Source: Vreelandella nigrificans
GTDB taxonomy: Bacteria > Pseudomonadota > Gammaproteobacteria > Pseudomonadales > Halomonadaceae
Assembly: GCF_002374315.1 (NCBI RefSeq)
Contig: NZ_NWUX01000025.1
Span: forward strand, 1-60,236
Length of the DNA: 60,236 nucleotides
Direction of reading: 5' to 3'
Below the pieces are notes generated by a model. The model was not told the origin of the DNA. It saw only the letters and a list, made by a program, of their open reading frames with translations, and searched no databases. The position numbers and the translations under genes were made by a program. This document shows, piece by piece, positions 51,983-60,236 of the stretch. Numbering within the stretch: position 1 is the stretch's first letter; each line of letters opens with the position of its first letter.

Positions 51983-52672
51983 CTAAAATGGCGACACATT
52001 TAAGAAAAAGCGCTGCAACCACCCCATATGCTGCGCCTCGTTTATATAACCATCCCCTACATACTCAATACGCGCATCAGCTACCTGGGTGGAAGGCACT
52101 GTGTTCTGTGCGGTGATAGTGCGTGGGTTAACTACCCCGGAAAAACGAATAAACTCTGTTCCTTGGTTAATCGCAATTTGCTTCTCACCGCGCACACGCA
52201 AATTGCCATTATTCATAACTTCAAGCACAGAGACCGTGATAGTGCCAGTAAACGAATTAGTAGCCTGGGACCCGCCACCACCGGAGAAACTGCTGTCAGC
52301 GGATATATCAAAGCCATAATCAGCCAGTGCATCTAGCACATCTGGCAACTGGGCTAAGTCAAGGCTTGAACTGCCGCTACGATTCGCGTTGGACCGCGAG
52401 TTTTTACTTGCGCTGACCTCTTCATCAAGCACGATAGTCATGATGTCGCCAATAGAGCGAGGACGTCGGTCTTCAAACAGCGGCTGATAACCTCGGCGCG
52501 CTTGATAAATCGAGCCGTTAGGTACCGGTGGGGGGCGGTCCACAATGTTAATTTGTTCTTGTTCACCCACCACAGAGGCACGCGGGATCTGAGCACACCC
52601 TGCAGCGAGCACAATAAAGAACGTCAAACAAACTAGCGTCAAACGGCGAGCAATAGCGTGCAATTCCAACAT
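51983..52672 (-). CDS. flgH: Flagellar L-ring lipoprotein FlgH
   Basis: Outer-membrane ring lipoprotein; 229 aa. The lipobox LAAGC follows a hydrophobic leader (LTLVCLTFFIVLAAGC). Family motifs SIYQARRGYQPLFEDRRPRS, GDIMTIVLDEEVSASKNS and FVRFSGVVNPRTI-like EFIRFSGVVNPRTI are present. Between flgG and flgI. Confidence 0.96.
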   Translation of the reverse strand: MLELHAIARRLTLVCLTFFIVLAAGCAQIPRASVVGEQEQINIVDRPPPVPNGSIYQARRGYQPLFEDRRPRSIGDIMTIVLDEEVSASKNSRSNANRSGSSSLDLAQLPDVLDALADYGFDISADSSFSGGGGSQATNSFTGTITVSVLEVMNNGNLRVRGEKQIAINQGTEFIRFSGVVNPRTITAQNTVPSTQVADARIEYVGDGYINEAQHMGWLQRFFLNVSPF

Positions 52673-52709
52673 GATGCGACCTGTTTATAAGCTCTATTAA
52701 TCAACGGTG

Positions 52710-53492
52710 TTAGAGCTGACTTAAACGCGCCAACATCTCATCACTTGTCGAGACTGCACGGCTGTTAATTTCGTAAGCACGCTGGGTCTGGATCATGTTG
52801 ACCATTTCTTCAACAACATTCACGTTGGAGGTTTCAACATACCCTTGGAATAGCCTTCCCGCTCCGTTATTGCCAGGAACATCCTGATTAGGAGCGCCGG
52901 ACGCACCGGTTTCCAGGTATAAGTTGCCACCAATACTTTCGAGGCCCGCGGGATTAATAAATGAGGCTACATTGATCTGGCCTATGTCAGCATCCTGAGC
53001 AATGCCCGGTTGCCTAACACTCACCGTACCATCTTCACCAATCGTGACTGCCAACGCATTAGCCGGAATAAAAATAGCGGGCTCTAACGGATAACCATTG
53101 GCCGTTACCATCTGGCCATTTTCGTTAAGCTGAAAACTACCATCACGGGTATAACCAAGCGTTCCATCAGGCAACAGTACTTGGAAGAAGCCCTCGCCAT
53201 TAATGGCCAAATCACGTGAATTGCCGGTTTCTTCCAGGCCACCTTGGGTGTGCAAACGCTCAGTAGCCACGGCGCGCACGCCGGTGCCAATTTGCATCCC
53301 GGAGGGGAGCCTGTCCTGGATATTATTCTGTGCACCCGGTTGGCGCATATTTTGATACAGCAAGTCTTCAAACACTGGGCGTGAGCGCTTGAAGCCGTTG
53401 GTGCTAACGTTAGCCAAATTATTCGAAATAACATCGAGCTTGGTTTGCTGAGACTCCAACCCGGTTTTGGCTGTCCATAACGCTTTGATCAT
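52710..53492 (-). CDS. flgG: Distal rod protein FlgG
   Basis: Distal rod subunit of 260 aa, the conserved family length. MIKALWTAKTGLESQQTKLD and NNLANVSTNGFKRSRPVFED are typical, with QTQRAYEINSRAVSTSDEML at the C-terminus. Confidence 0.98.
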   Translation of the reverse strand: MIKALWTAKTGLESQQTKLDVISNNLANVSTNGFKRSRPVFEDLLYQNMRQPGAQNNIQDRLPSGMQIGTGVRAVATERLHTQGGLEETGNSRDLAINGEGFFQVLLPDGTLGYTRDGSFQLNENGQMVTANGYPLEPAIFIPANALAVTIGEDGTVSVRQPGIAQDADIGQINVASFINPAGLESIGGNLYLETGASGAPNQDVPGNNGAGRLFQGYVETSNVNVVEEMVNMIQTQRAYEINSRAVSTSDEMLARLSQL

Positions 53493-53522
53493 CTGCGTGT
53501 TCCCTTAACTGAGAAGCTGATA

Positions 53523-54281
53523 TCAGCCTTGAATAGATAGAATGCTATTAGCCCTCTGGGCATTTTCATCTGCAGTACTGAGGATCTTCATTTGCATATC
53601 GTAACGGCGGGCAACATCGATCATCGATACCATGGCATCCACAGCACTCACATTACTGCCCTCCAGCGCCCCGCTTACAACCCGCGCTTCCTCATCAGCT
53701 GGTAAGCCTCCGGGCTGTCCATCCTCATTGGCTGGGGCACGAAACAGACCATCATCGCCGCGTATTAACCCTTGCTCATCAGGCGTCACCAGTTTGATAC
53801 GGCCTACGTCTACCATGGCATCAGGGCCTTCACCTTGTGGAATAGCACTGATAGTGCCATCGGCGCCCAAGAAAACCTGCGCACCTTGAGGCAGGGCTAT
53901 AGGGCCACCCTCGCCCATCACCGGCCGCCCAACACTTAACAGCACGCCATCATTATCGAGCTGTAAGTCACCTCGACGCGTGTAAGCCTCAGTGCCATCA
54001 TCAGCCAAGATGGCCATCCATGCGTTGTCTTGCATCGCGATGTCGAGAGTGCGGCCGGTGCGTTCAATGGGGCCCTGGGAGAAGTCAGTGCCTGGCGTAG
54101 TAGCTACCGCTGACACCCGCGTGGCGAGTGCTCCATCCCCCTGCACCGGCACTGCACGCGCCGCTTGCAGTTGGGCGCGAAAGCCTGCGGTGGATACATT
54201 CGACAGGTTCTGGCTAATCACTGCCTGCTGATCCATCGTGTGCTTAGCGCCGCTCATGGCGGTATAGAGCATTCGATCCAC
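53523..54281 (-). CDS. flgF: Proximal rod protein FlgF
   Basis: Proximal rod subunit of 252 aa. MDRMLYTAMSGAKHTMDQQA and SQNLSNVSTAGFRAQLQAAR mark the N-terminus; the C-terminal helix contains VSMIDVARRYDMQMKILSTA. Order flgE-F-G as usual. Confidence 0.97.
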   Translation of the reverse strand: MDRMLYTAMSGAKHTMDQQAVISQNLSNVSTAGFRAQLQAARAVPVQGDGALATRVSAVATTPGTDFSQGPIERTGRTLDIAMQDNAWMAILADDGTEAYTRRGDLQLDNDGVLLSVGRPVMGEGGPIALPQGAQVFLGADGTISAIPQGEGPDAMVDVGRIKLVTPDEQGLIRGDDGLFRAPANEDGQPGGLPADEEARVVSGALEGSNVSAVDAMVSMIDVARRYDMQMKILSTADENAQRANSILSIQG

Positions 54282-54329
54282 AACTTACTCCTTAAAGCGT
54301 TACGCCACTATTAGGATTAGAGTTAATAA

Positions 54330-55895
54330 TTAAAGATTAATAATGGTTTGCAGCAGTTCATCTTGAGTGCTGATGGTGTTGGAGTTTGCTTGGTAAGCAC
54401 GTTGCGAAATAATCATATCCACAAGCTCTTTGGCCAATTCCACATTAGAGGCTTCGATAGCACCTGACTCAATGAGACCAAAACGACCAGCACCAGGCAC
54501 ACCTAAGTTCGCCAGCCCTGAAGCGTTCGTTGCTGCCCAAAGGTTGTTGCCTAACGGCTCAAGGCCTTCGGTATTTCTGAAGTTAGCCAATGCAATCTGA
54601 CCCGCAGGGCGCGACTGTTCATTGGTAAAGTTACGCATAACCACACCGTCAGCAGTGACGGTAATCCCTGCCAAAGAGCCAGAGGTGTAGCCGTTCTGGT
54701 TTATCTCATTTTCCAGCGAGATATTTGCAAACTGAGAGCTACCAGCAAAGTTGAAATCAAAGCTAAAAGGGTTATTTGCGCCTTGAACACCCGGAATAGT
54801 GACATTGGCGCTGCTACTGCTTTTCACATCTCCATTCTCAGTGATAAAGTCAGCAATCCAGCCTGGATTAGTTGTTATTCCACCAACATCCCCATTAGCA
54901 GCTAAAGCATTAGCATTTCTGACATAACGGCCGTTTGTTGTATCTAATTCAAAGCGGAAGTCAGGGCTAACTGCAGTAATACCTAACACTGTATTATCTG
55001 GTAAAAGATCGAATGCACTATTCGCTGGAGCAGCAGGTGCGCCTGAACTCACAACATCAGCCTTGGTCAAAAGCTGTCCGTTTTGATTGAAATTTAACAG
55101 GAAGGATTGGGGGGTTCCTGACTCGGGGTTAAGAGAGCTGCCTCCATCGGCAGCGCTACCATCTATTAACTGGCCGTCAACGGCGACAGTTGCCAGCCAC
55201 GTATTATCTGCCAACTTTTCGAAATAAGTGGAAACTTGGCGCGCATTACCCAAAGAGTCGTAGGTCGTATAGTTATTACTATAGTGATAATCCAGCCTTA
55301 CCTCTACTTGCTCGTTAGTATCATCAACCAAGTTGAAGCTAACCTGGTTCAGGCCCTCACCTGGGCGAACACGTGAATCAAAATTGTAGGTACCATTCAC
55401 TTCTGATGTTTGGCGAGCAGGTATATCATCCGCGGGTACTTGCAGCGCTTGGGGCGCACCACCTACCACCACATCAGTAAATGGAAAAGGCATTGCCTCG
55501 CCACGGCTAACAGCGGCTTGATCAACGTTCTGGTCAAGGCCATAACCCGTTAAACGGGCGCCTTGAGCATTTACGATAAAGCCATCAGAGGTCATGCTAA
55601 ATTCGCCGCTTCTGGAGAAAGCAGCTTCGCCCGATGGCCGCTCTACGCGGTAAAAGCCATCACCTGAAATGGCTAAGTCCAGGTTTCTTCCGGTGCTTTC
55701 TACGCTTCCTTGAGTAAAATCCTGGCGTGTGTCAGAAACACGCACACCGATCCCCTGAGATCCCGCAAACACATCGGCAAAGCGAACGCTGGAACTTTTA
55801 TAGCCAACGGTCTGAGAGTTAGCGATATTATTACCAGCGACATTCAGTTTTTCTGACTGTGCGTTAATACCAGAAAGAGCAGTAGTAAATGACAT
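54330..55895 (-). CDS. flgE: Hook protein FlgE
   Basis: Hook subunit of 521 aa, somewhat longer than the enterobacterial protein (about 400 aa), with a larger exposed middle domain. The core termini are standard: SFTTALSGINAQSEKLNVAG, NNIANSQTVGYKSSSVRFAD and MIISQRAYQANSNTISTQDE. Its polymer length is what FliK measures. Confidence 0.97.
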   Translation of the reverse strand: MSFTTALSGINAQSEKLNVAGNNIANSQTVGYKSSSVRFADVFAGSQGIGVRVSDTRQDFTQGSVESTGRNLDLAISGDGFYRVERPSGEAAFSRSGEFSMTSDGFIVNAQGARLTGYGLDQNVDQAAVSRGEAMPFPFTDVVVGGAPQALQVPADDIPARQTSEVNGTYNFDSRVRPGEGLNQVSFNLVDDTNEQVEVRLDYHYSNNYTTYDSLGNARQVSTYFEKLADNTWLATVAVDGQLIDGSAADGGSSLNPESGTPQSFLLNFNQNGQLLTKADVVSSGAPAAPANSAFDLLPDNTVLGITAVSPDFRFELDTTNGRYVRNANALAANGDVGGITTNPGWIADFITENGDVKSSSSANVTIPGVQGANNPFSFDFNFAGSSQFANISLENEINQNGYTSGSLAGITVTADGVVMRNFTNEQSRPAGQIALANFRNTEGLEPLGNNLWAATNASGLANLGVPGAGRFGLIESGAIEASNVELAKELVDMIISQRAYQANSNTISTQDELLQTIINL

Positions 55896-55917
55896 GATTA
55901 ATCCTCAGATATCCCGA

Positions 55918-56610
55918 TTATAGAATTTGTTTAACTTGATCTAGAGTTACTTGGCCATGGATAGCGCCCAGATCCAGCCGAACACTGCCATTGCCATCAT
56001 TAGGCGTCACTCGGTTGACTACCGCGTACTGTAAGGCCGTGGCAGCTTCAATTTGGTCACCTTCAGTATCGCTGGCCTCTAGCTGCACCGTATAACGGCC
56101 ACTGGCAGCCGTCTCACCCTGGTCATTTTTGCCGTCCCACTCGAAAGACTGAACACCGGCCTTGACCGAGCCTAGGTCATAACGCCTGATGACTTGACCA
56201 CCCTCGCCAACAATCGTCGCCTTAACGCTTTTCGCTGGCTCGGATAACTCTATCCCGAAAGGTGTTGTATAAGCGTTTCCGTCGCTATCTTGCTCAAGCA
56301 AAATATGCCTACCGGGTACCATGACCCCCTTGCCAATTAAACCGCTCGCCTGCAGCGCCTGATTAGCATCCATTTGGCTGGTAATACCTTCGAGAGTACT
56401 ATTTAACTCTTCAATACCACTGACCGTATTAATTTGTGCTAGCTGCGAAGTCATCTCCGCATTTTCCATCGGGTTTAGCGGGTCTTGATTCTGCAATTGG
56501 GTGATCAATAAGGTCAGAAAGCTTTCACGCAACTCATCAGATTGACGCGCAGAGAGTCCCTTGTTGCCTCCGCTATTGATGCTACTCAACACGCTGTTAT
56601 CGATATTCAT
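55918..56610 (-). CDS. flgD: Hook cap protein FlgD
   Basis: Scaffold at the tip of the growing hook; 230 aa. N-terminal export and assembly part FLTLLITQLQNQDPLNPMEN AEMTSQLAQI marks the family (given in two pieces), followed by the Ig-like/Tudor part (FEWDGKNDQGETAASGRYTV). Confidence 0.96.
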   Translation of the reverse strand: MNIDNSVLSSINSGGNKGLSARQSDELRESFLTLLITQLQNQDPLNPMENAEMTSQLAQINTVSGIEELNSTLEGITSQMDANQALQASGLIGKGVMVPGRHILLEQDSDGNAYTTPFGIELSEPAKSVKATIVGEGGQVIRRYDLGSVKAGVQSFEWDGKNDQGETAASGRYTVQLEASDTEGDQIEAATALQYAVVNRVTPNDGNGSVRLDLGAIHGQVTLDQVKQIL

Positions 56611-56612
56611 AG

Positions 56613-57023
56613 TTAACCTTCACCCAGTGAGAGTGTCTGTATCATCATCTGCTTAGTCGTGTTGAAGACTTCAACGTTGGCTTGGTAAGAGCGTGATGCA
56701 GAGATCATGTTAACCATTTCATGCACTGGCTCGACATTAGGTTTGGCGACGTAGCCATCTTCATCGGCAGCAGGGTGATGCGGCATATATTCCAAACGCA
56801 GTGGTGACTCGTCTTCAACCACTTCCGTAACACGAACGCCACCTACGCCGTAGCGATTATTTTGTGCCTGGGTTTGAAACATAACTTGCTTGGCCCGATA
56901 GGTCTCTCCATCTGGCCCTGCAATACTGTCGGCGTTCGCCATATTGCTAGCAGTTACGTTCATCCGTTGGGACTGAGCACTCATTGCCGAAGCGGCAATA
57001 TCAAATGCGGAAAACATGGACAT
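56613..57023 (-). CDS. flgC: Proximal rod protein FlgC
   Basis: Rod subunit of 136 aa. FDIAASAMSAQSQRMNVTAS and NMANADSIAGPDGETYRAKQ at the N-terminus; MVNMISASRSYQANVEVFNT at the C-terminus. Two bases before flgD. Confidence 0.98.
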   Translation of the reverse strand: MSMFSAFDIAASAMSAQSQRMNVTASNMANADSIAGPDGETYRAKQVMFQTQAQNNRYGVGGVRVTEVVEDESPLRLEYMPHHPAADEDGYVAKPNVEPVHEMVNMISASRSYQANVEVFNTTKQMMIQTLSLGEG

Positions 57024-57055
57024 CTTTTGCTATCTCCTCACGAATCTGGCCTAGA

Positions 57056-57484
57056 TTACTCAGGCTGCATCGCATTTTTCAGCCCTTGTATACGACTATT
57101 TAGAATCGTGAGGCCCGCTTGATAACGAACAGCATTATCCGCAAACTGCGTGCGCTCACGATCCATATCGACCGTATTTCCGTCTAGGCTAGGCTGATCA
57201 GGAATCCGGTAAAGTAAATCAGCATTACTGGCACCACGCCAAGCTGGCCCTTGGCCTGCGAGATGGCGCTCTGACGTACGTGACAATGCAACGCCGCCGC
57301 TTTGCTGCGGAGCTGAACCGTTACCGACTGCTTTTTTAAGCTCGCTAGCAAAATCGATGTCCCGCGCTTTATAGTTGGGTGTATCAGCATTCGCAATGTT
57401 AGCGGCCAGCACGTCGTGGCGCGATTGCCGCAAGCTCAGCGCCTGCTGGTGAAAATTGAAGACGGAACCAAGTTGGTCGATCAT
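57056..57484 (-). CDS. flgB: Proximal rod protein FlgB
   Basis: Rod subunit of 142 aa. HQQALSLRQSRHDVLAANIA and NADTPNYKARDIDFASELKK are typical, with VRYQAGLTILNSRIQGLKNA at the end. First gene of flgBCDEFGHIJ; divergent from flgA across about 190 bases that probably hold FlhDC-dependent promoters, though no box could be assigned. Confidence 0.97.
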   Translation of the reverse strand: MIDQLGSVFNFHQQALSLRQSRHDVLAANIANADTPNYKARDIDFASELKKAVGNGSAPQQSGGVALSRTSERHLAGQGPAWRGASNADLLYRIPDQPSLDGNTVDMDRERTQFADNAVRYQAGLTILNSRIQGLKNAMQPE

Positions 57485-57678
57485 GCCGTCCCTCGCTCGC
57501 TGAGAGGCAAAAAATAAATCGGAAATTATTGATGGTGAATAATAGGCTTCGCTACGTCAGCCTAAAGCATTGAACAGCTGCTGTTTACACCAGCATTTCA
57601 CATGATGCCTAAAGCACTTTTACACTACACTTCAGGATCGATGTCTATCATCAGCCTTTTCGATTGAGCGATTCACTC

Positions 57679-58395
57679 ATGCCCTACCCGCCGTGCCTAG
57701 TATCATTCCGCCTGGCAGTGTTGAAGTATTTTTTGCTTCTTTGTTTTCTTATCACTGGCGCAACATTACAAGCGCATGCAAACGATCAAACACTCGTTGA
57801 ATCTGTACAGCAGTTTCTATACCAGCACTCCCAAGCACTAGGTCAGGAAGTCGTGATCGATATATCAGCGCCTTCCCCTCACCTTCCTGCTTGCATCTCA
57901 CCTGAACCATTTTTTCCCAATGCGAACCAAACGCCTATTGGGCGTGTCTCTGTAGGTGTGCGTTGTGGGGAAAGTCGCCAACAAGTACGTTACATCCAAG
58001 CTCAGATTGATGTTATCGGTAGCTACGCAGTAGCCAGCCAGGATATTGAACGAGGCACACTGATTACTAGTGATATGCTAAGTCAGCGTGAAGGTAATCT
58101 TGGTGACTTAGCTGCTCAAGCCCTCACCGATCAAAACGATATTATTGGTATGGTTACTCAACGGCCGGTACGTAGCGGAAGTACCTTCCAAGCACATTAC
58201 CTACAAGCACCCCACCTTGTAGAACGAGGACAGCGCGTTACTGTCATTGCGGAAGGGGCTGGATTTCGTGTATCCCGAGAGGGCGAGGCGCTGGCCAATG
58301 GCGTACAAGGTGAACGCATTCGGGTACGCTTTGACACACGAGAAATAGTGACCGCGCGCATCATTGCCCAAGGCCTATTAATGGTAGATTTTTAA
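57679..58395 (+). CDS. flgA: P-ring assembly chaperone FlgA
   Basis: Periplasmic chaperone for FlgI; 238 aa. A signal peptide is visible (LKYFLLLCFLITGATLQAHA). The C-terminal SAF domain is clear (VASQDIERGTLITSDMLSQR; TQRPVRSGSTFQAHYLQAP; VRFDTREIVTARII). ATG at 57679 is chosen; a TTG five codons earlier is possible. Neither has a strong ribosome site. Confidence 0.95.
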   Translation: MPYPPCLVSFRLAVLKYFLLLCFLITGATLQAHANDQTLVESVQQFLYQHSQALGQEVVIDISAPSPHLPACISPEPFFPNANQTPIGRVSVGVRCGESRQQVRYIQAQIDVIGSYAVASQDIERGTLITSDMLSQREGNLGDLAAQALTDQNDIIGMVTQRPVRSGSTFQAHYLQAPHLVERGQRVTVIAEGAGFRVSREGEALANGVQGERIRVRFDTREIVTARIIAQGLLMVDF

Positions 58396-58404
58396 CGCAG
58401 CGCC

Positions 58405-58431
58405 TAAAGTCTTCTCTATACTGGCCGATAA
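58405..58431 (+). promoter_or_regulatory. Sigma-28 (FliA) promoter for flgM-flgN
   Basis: TAAAGTCT, 11 bases, GCCGATAA: 7 of 8 in the -35 box, perfect -10 box and spacing. It starts ten bases after the flgA stop and 50 bases before flgM, giving the FliA-FlgM feedback loop. Confidence 0.93.
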
Positions 58432-58480
58432 TTAATAGCACAATGCATGCCACACCAATGCTGAAGATGAGGCAAACAAG

Positions 58481-58747
58481 GTGAAAATTGATAACACCAA
58501 TCCGCTGCTTCGCTCAACTCATGCTCAACAGCGTGACGATGCCCAGACAGTGGGTGGAACTAAGCCAGCAGAGGCAGCGAGTACAGCAAAAGAGTCGACC
58601 CAACTTAGCCAGTTTCGTATCGATAACTCCCAAGATATAGATATGGCAAAAGTGCAGGAAATACGAGACGCTATCCGCGAAGGTCGGTTGGAAATGCGTG
58701 CAGATCGAATTGCTGATGGCTTAATTGCCAATCTGAACGAGTCATAA
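58481..58747 (+). CDS. flgM: Anti-sigma-28 factor FlgM
   Basis: Binds FliA until the hook is finished, then is exported; 88 aa. The C-terminal sigma-binding helices are typical (DIDMAKVQEIRDAIREGRLE, RADRIADGLIANL). The start is GTG at 58481 with GAGG eight bases upstream. Driven by its own sigma-28 promoter and probably by read-through from flgA. Confidence 0.95.
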   Translation: MKIDNTNPLLRSTHAQQRDDAQTVGGTKPAEAASTAKESTQLSQFRIDNSQDIDMAKVQEIRDAIREGRLEMRADRIADGLIANLNES

Positions 58748-58757
58748 GAGCTAAACC

Positions 58758-59207
58758 ATGAGCCTTTCACGCGTACTCATTGACCAACAGCACCGTCTTG
58801 ATGAATTGGCTGCTTTGTTATCTCGTGAACAAGCCCAACTCACTAAAGGTGACATTGATGGTGAAGTGCTCACTGAAATTGCCCATACAAAGCAAAATTT
58901 GCTGGTTGAGCTTGAGCGCATTGAAAACATGCGGCGCAGTGTACAAAAGCGCCTAGGTTATGAAGATGGCGCTTCTGGCGCTCTCGCAGCCGCAACTGAT
59001 GCAAACTGCAAAACTGCCTGGGAAGGTTTGCTCGAAAAAAGCGAACGTGTTGCCCGCATGAACGAATTAACAGGGCAAATGCTTTCACTGCGAATGCAGC
59101 ATAATCAACACATGCTGGATTACATTCGCAAGATTGCCGAAAAAACACTCTACAGGCCTGATGGGCGCAACAATGCCCAACCAGGGCGCATCAACGCTTC
59201 TGCCTAA
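58758..59207 (+). CDS. flgN: Hook-associated protein chaperone FlgN
   Basis: Export chaperone for FlgK and FlgL; 149 aa, helical. LDELAALLSREQAQLTKGDI and LLVELERIENMRRSVQKRLG match the FlgN pattern, ending with NGQMLSLRMQHNQHMLDYI-like TGQMLSLRMQHNQHMLDYI. Ten bases after flgM. Confidence 0.93.
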   Translation: MSLSRVLIDQQHRLDELAALLSREQAQLTKGDIDGEVLTEIAHTKQNLLVELERIENMRRSVQKRLGYEDGASGALAAATDANCKTAWEGLLEKSERVARMNELTGQMLSLRMQHNQHMLDYIRKIAEKTLYRPDGRNNAQPGRINASA

Positions 59208-59296
59208 TCCTCTTTTCCCTCCAGAACACCTAGACAAAAATCATACAAAGCGCTTCAATGGAGACAGTTCTGTTCTCCTATCGTGGAGCGCTATTG

Positions 59297-60037
59297 ATGC
59301 TTTCCCATCTTCCTAAAGGTTTCACTGCCGTTGTAAGCGGTGCAAATGGCGGGATAGGCAGTGCCATCATTAAAGCACTGCTCAGCTCAGGGCAAGTAGG
59401 AGAAATCATCGCCACCAGCCGCTCTCCCTTAACTCTTAATCACCCACGCCTTAAAGCACTTACTGCTGATGTAACTACTGAGTACGGCAGATCGCTTCTT
59501 GTTAAACAGATGGGCGAACGTCCTATCCACTTGCTATTCAATGCGATAGGCACCCTGCATGATGATGCCCACCATCTACAGCCAGAGAAACGCCTAGAGC
59601 AGCTTGATGAAATAGCGTTCAACCATGTAATGCACATCAACGCGACTACTCCTGCATTATTAGTCGCTTCCCTCAAGCCTTCGCTACAGGGAACACATCC
59701 CACAATTATCGCTAGCCTTTCTGCACGGGTTGGATCTATTACTGACAATGGATATGGTGGTTGGTACAGCTACCGAGCCAGCAAAGCCGCCCACAACATG
59801 CTAATGAAAACAGCCTCAATTGAATTAGCCAGGCTGAATAAGCAGTCTATCGTGTTATGCCTTCATCCTGGCACTACAGATACTGTGCTATCCAAGCCTT
59901 TTCAAGCCCGGGTACCAGGTGAGAAGTTATTTACCCCCGATTTCGTCGCAGAACAACTACTACAGGTTATTTCCAAACGCACTCCAGGAGATACCGGTAG
60001 TTTTTGGGATTGGGCTGGTAAACCTATCGAATGGTAA
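59297..60037 (+). CDS. Short-chain dehydrogenase/reductase (C-factor-like)
   Basis: NAD(P)-dependent oxidoreductase of the SDR family, 246 aa, not flagellar. The cofactor motif is SGANGGIGSA, FNAIGTL replaces the NNAG segment, and the active site has Ser in IASLSARVGS and Tyr/Lys in YSYRASKAA. ATG at 59297 has GGAG eight bases upstream; an ATG 39 bases earlier lacks one. It resembles CsgA/C-factor-like SDRs; substrate unknown. A strong terminator follows. Confidence 0.9.
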   Translation: MLSHLPKGFTAVVSGANGGIGSAIIKALLSSGQVGEIIATSRSPLTLNHPRLKALTADVTTEYGRSLLVKQMGERPIHLLFNAIGTLHDDAHHLQPEKRLEQLDEIAFNHVMHINATTPALLVASLKPSLQGTHPTIIASLSARVGSITDNGYGGWYSYRASKAAHNMLMKTASIELARLNKQSIVLCLHPGTTDTVLSKPFQARVPGEKLFTPDFVAEQLLQVISKRTPGDTGSFWDWAGKPIEW

Positions 60038-60048
60038 ATTTCAGGCAT

Positions 60049-60087
60049 AAAAAAATCCCCCAAGGCACCAGCCTTGGGGGATTTTTA
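60049..60087 (+). terminator. Terminator after the SDR gene
   Basis: 11-bp stem TCCCCCAAGGC / GCCTTGGGGGA with ACCA loop (60056-60081), T-run after it and A-run before it, so it can work on both strands. Just after the SDR stop. Confidence 0.93.
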
Positions 60088-60119
60088 TTGAAACAGACTT
60101 AAAGTGGACTAGCGCCCAA

Positions 60120-60155
60120 CAAAAAACCCCAGTTCCTGTTGGAACTGGGGTTTTT
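60120..60155 (-). terminator. Terminator of the rRNA operon
   Basis: 10-bp stem CCCCAGTTCC / GGAACTGGGG with TGTT loop, flanked by an A-run and a T-run. It lies nine bases beyond the 5S rRNA 3' end on the minus strand and ends that operon; it may act in both directions. Confidence 0.93.
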
Positions 60156-60163
60156 CTTAATAA

Positions 60164-60236
60164 GTGCCTGACGATGACCTACTCTCGCATGGGGAGACCC
60201 CACACTACCATCGGCGCTAAGCGGTTTCACTTCTGA
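60164..60236 (-). rRNA. rrf: 5S ribosomal RNA, 3' part (cut by window edge)
   Basis: The minus strand reads the typical gammaproteobacterial 5S 3' half: AGTGAAACCGC, TTAGCGCCGATGGTAGTGTG, GGGTCTCCCCATGCGAGAGT, AGGTCATCGTCAGGCAC. The 5' part and the rest of the rRNA operon lie beyond the right edge. Confidence 0.95.

Overview
The window is almost entirely a flagellar and chemotaxis supercluster from a gammaproteobacterium, ending at the 3' end of an rRNA operon (partial 5S rRNA). The master regulator FlhDC, FlhE, an FlhF GTPase, two stator pairs, a CheZ-type chemotaxis system and moderate GC together fit the family Halomonadaceae (Halomonas/Vreelandella type). That assignment is inferred from gene content and protein character; no database search was possible.

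Layout. Bases 1-9699 (minus) hold a c-di-GMP and motility block: flhF, a short FlhG-like protein without an ATP site, flhE, the flagellar sigma factor fliA, a PomA/MotC-like and MotB/MotD-like stator pair, a phytochrome-like diguanylate cyclase, and a Cache-PAS-GGDEF-EAL protein cut by the window edge. Bases 9768-26219 (minus) read motA-motB-cheA-cheW-MCP-Aer-like MCP-cheR-cheB-MCP-cheY-cheZ-flhB-flhA. Bases 26439-29736 (minus) hold fliS-fliT-fliK-like-flhB-like and flhD-flhC. Bases 29943-32298 hold a YcgR/PilZ/HD-GYP fusion (minus) and flaG (plus). fliE (minus) is divergent from fliFGHIJK-fliLMNOPQR (plus, 33175-46690). Facing these are flgBCDEFGHIJ and flgKL (minus, 46793-57484). flgA, flgM and flgN follow on the plus strand, then an SDR oxidoreductase, two terminators and the 5S rRNA.

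How it works together. FlhDC should switch on the hook-basal-body operons. FliA, held by FlgM, then drives late genes: convincing sigma-28 promoters (TAAAGTTT-N11-GCCGATAA type) lie before flgM, fliS, flaG and flgKL. Two stator pairs (one MotAB-like, one PomAB/MotCD-like) would power one rotor. The che genes form one complete pathway (A, W, R, B, Y, Z and three receptors). Three c-di-GMP proteins are embedded in the cluster, two of them translationally coupled to the second stator pair.

Notable: flagellin (fliC) and the filament cap (fliD) are absent although fliS, fliT and flaG are present. The most unusual proteins are the FlhG-like protein that keeps the FlhF-activating motif but lacks a P-loop, an FlhF with about 350 extra C-terminal residues, a YcgR-HD-GYP fusion, and a 1195-residue FliK whose centre is built of 72-residue repeats.
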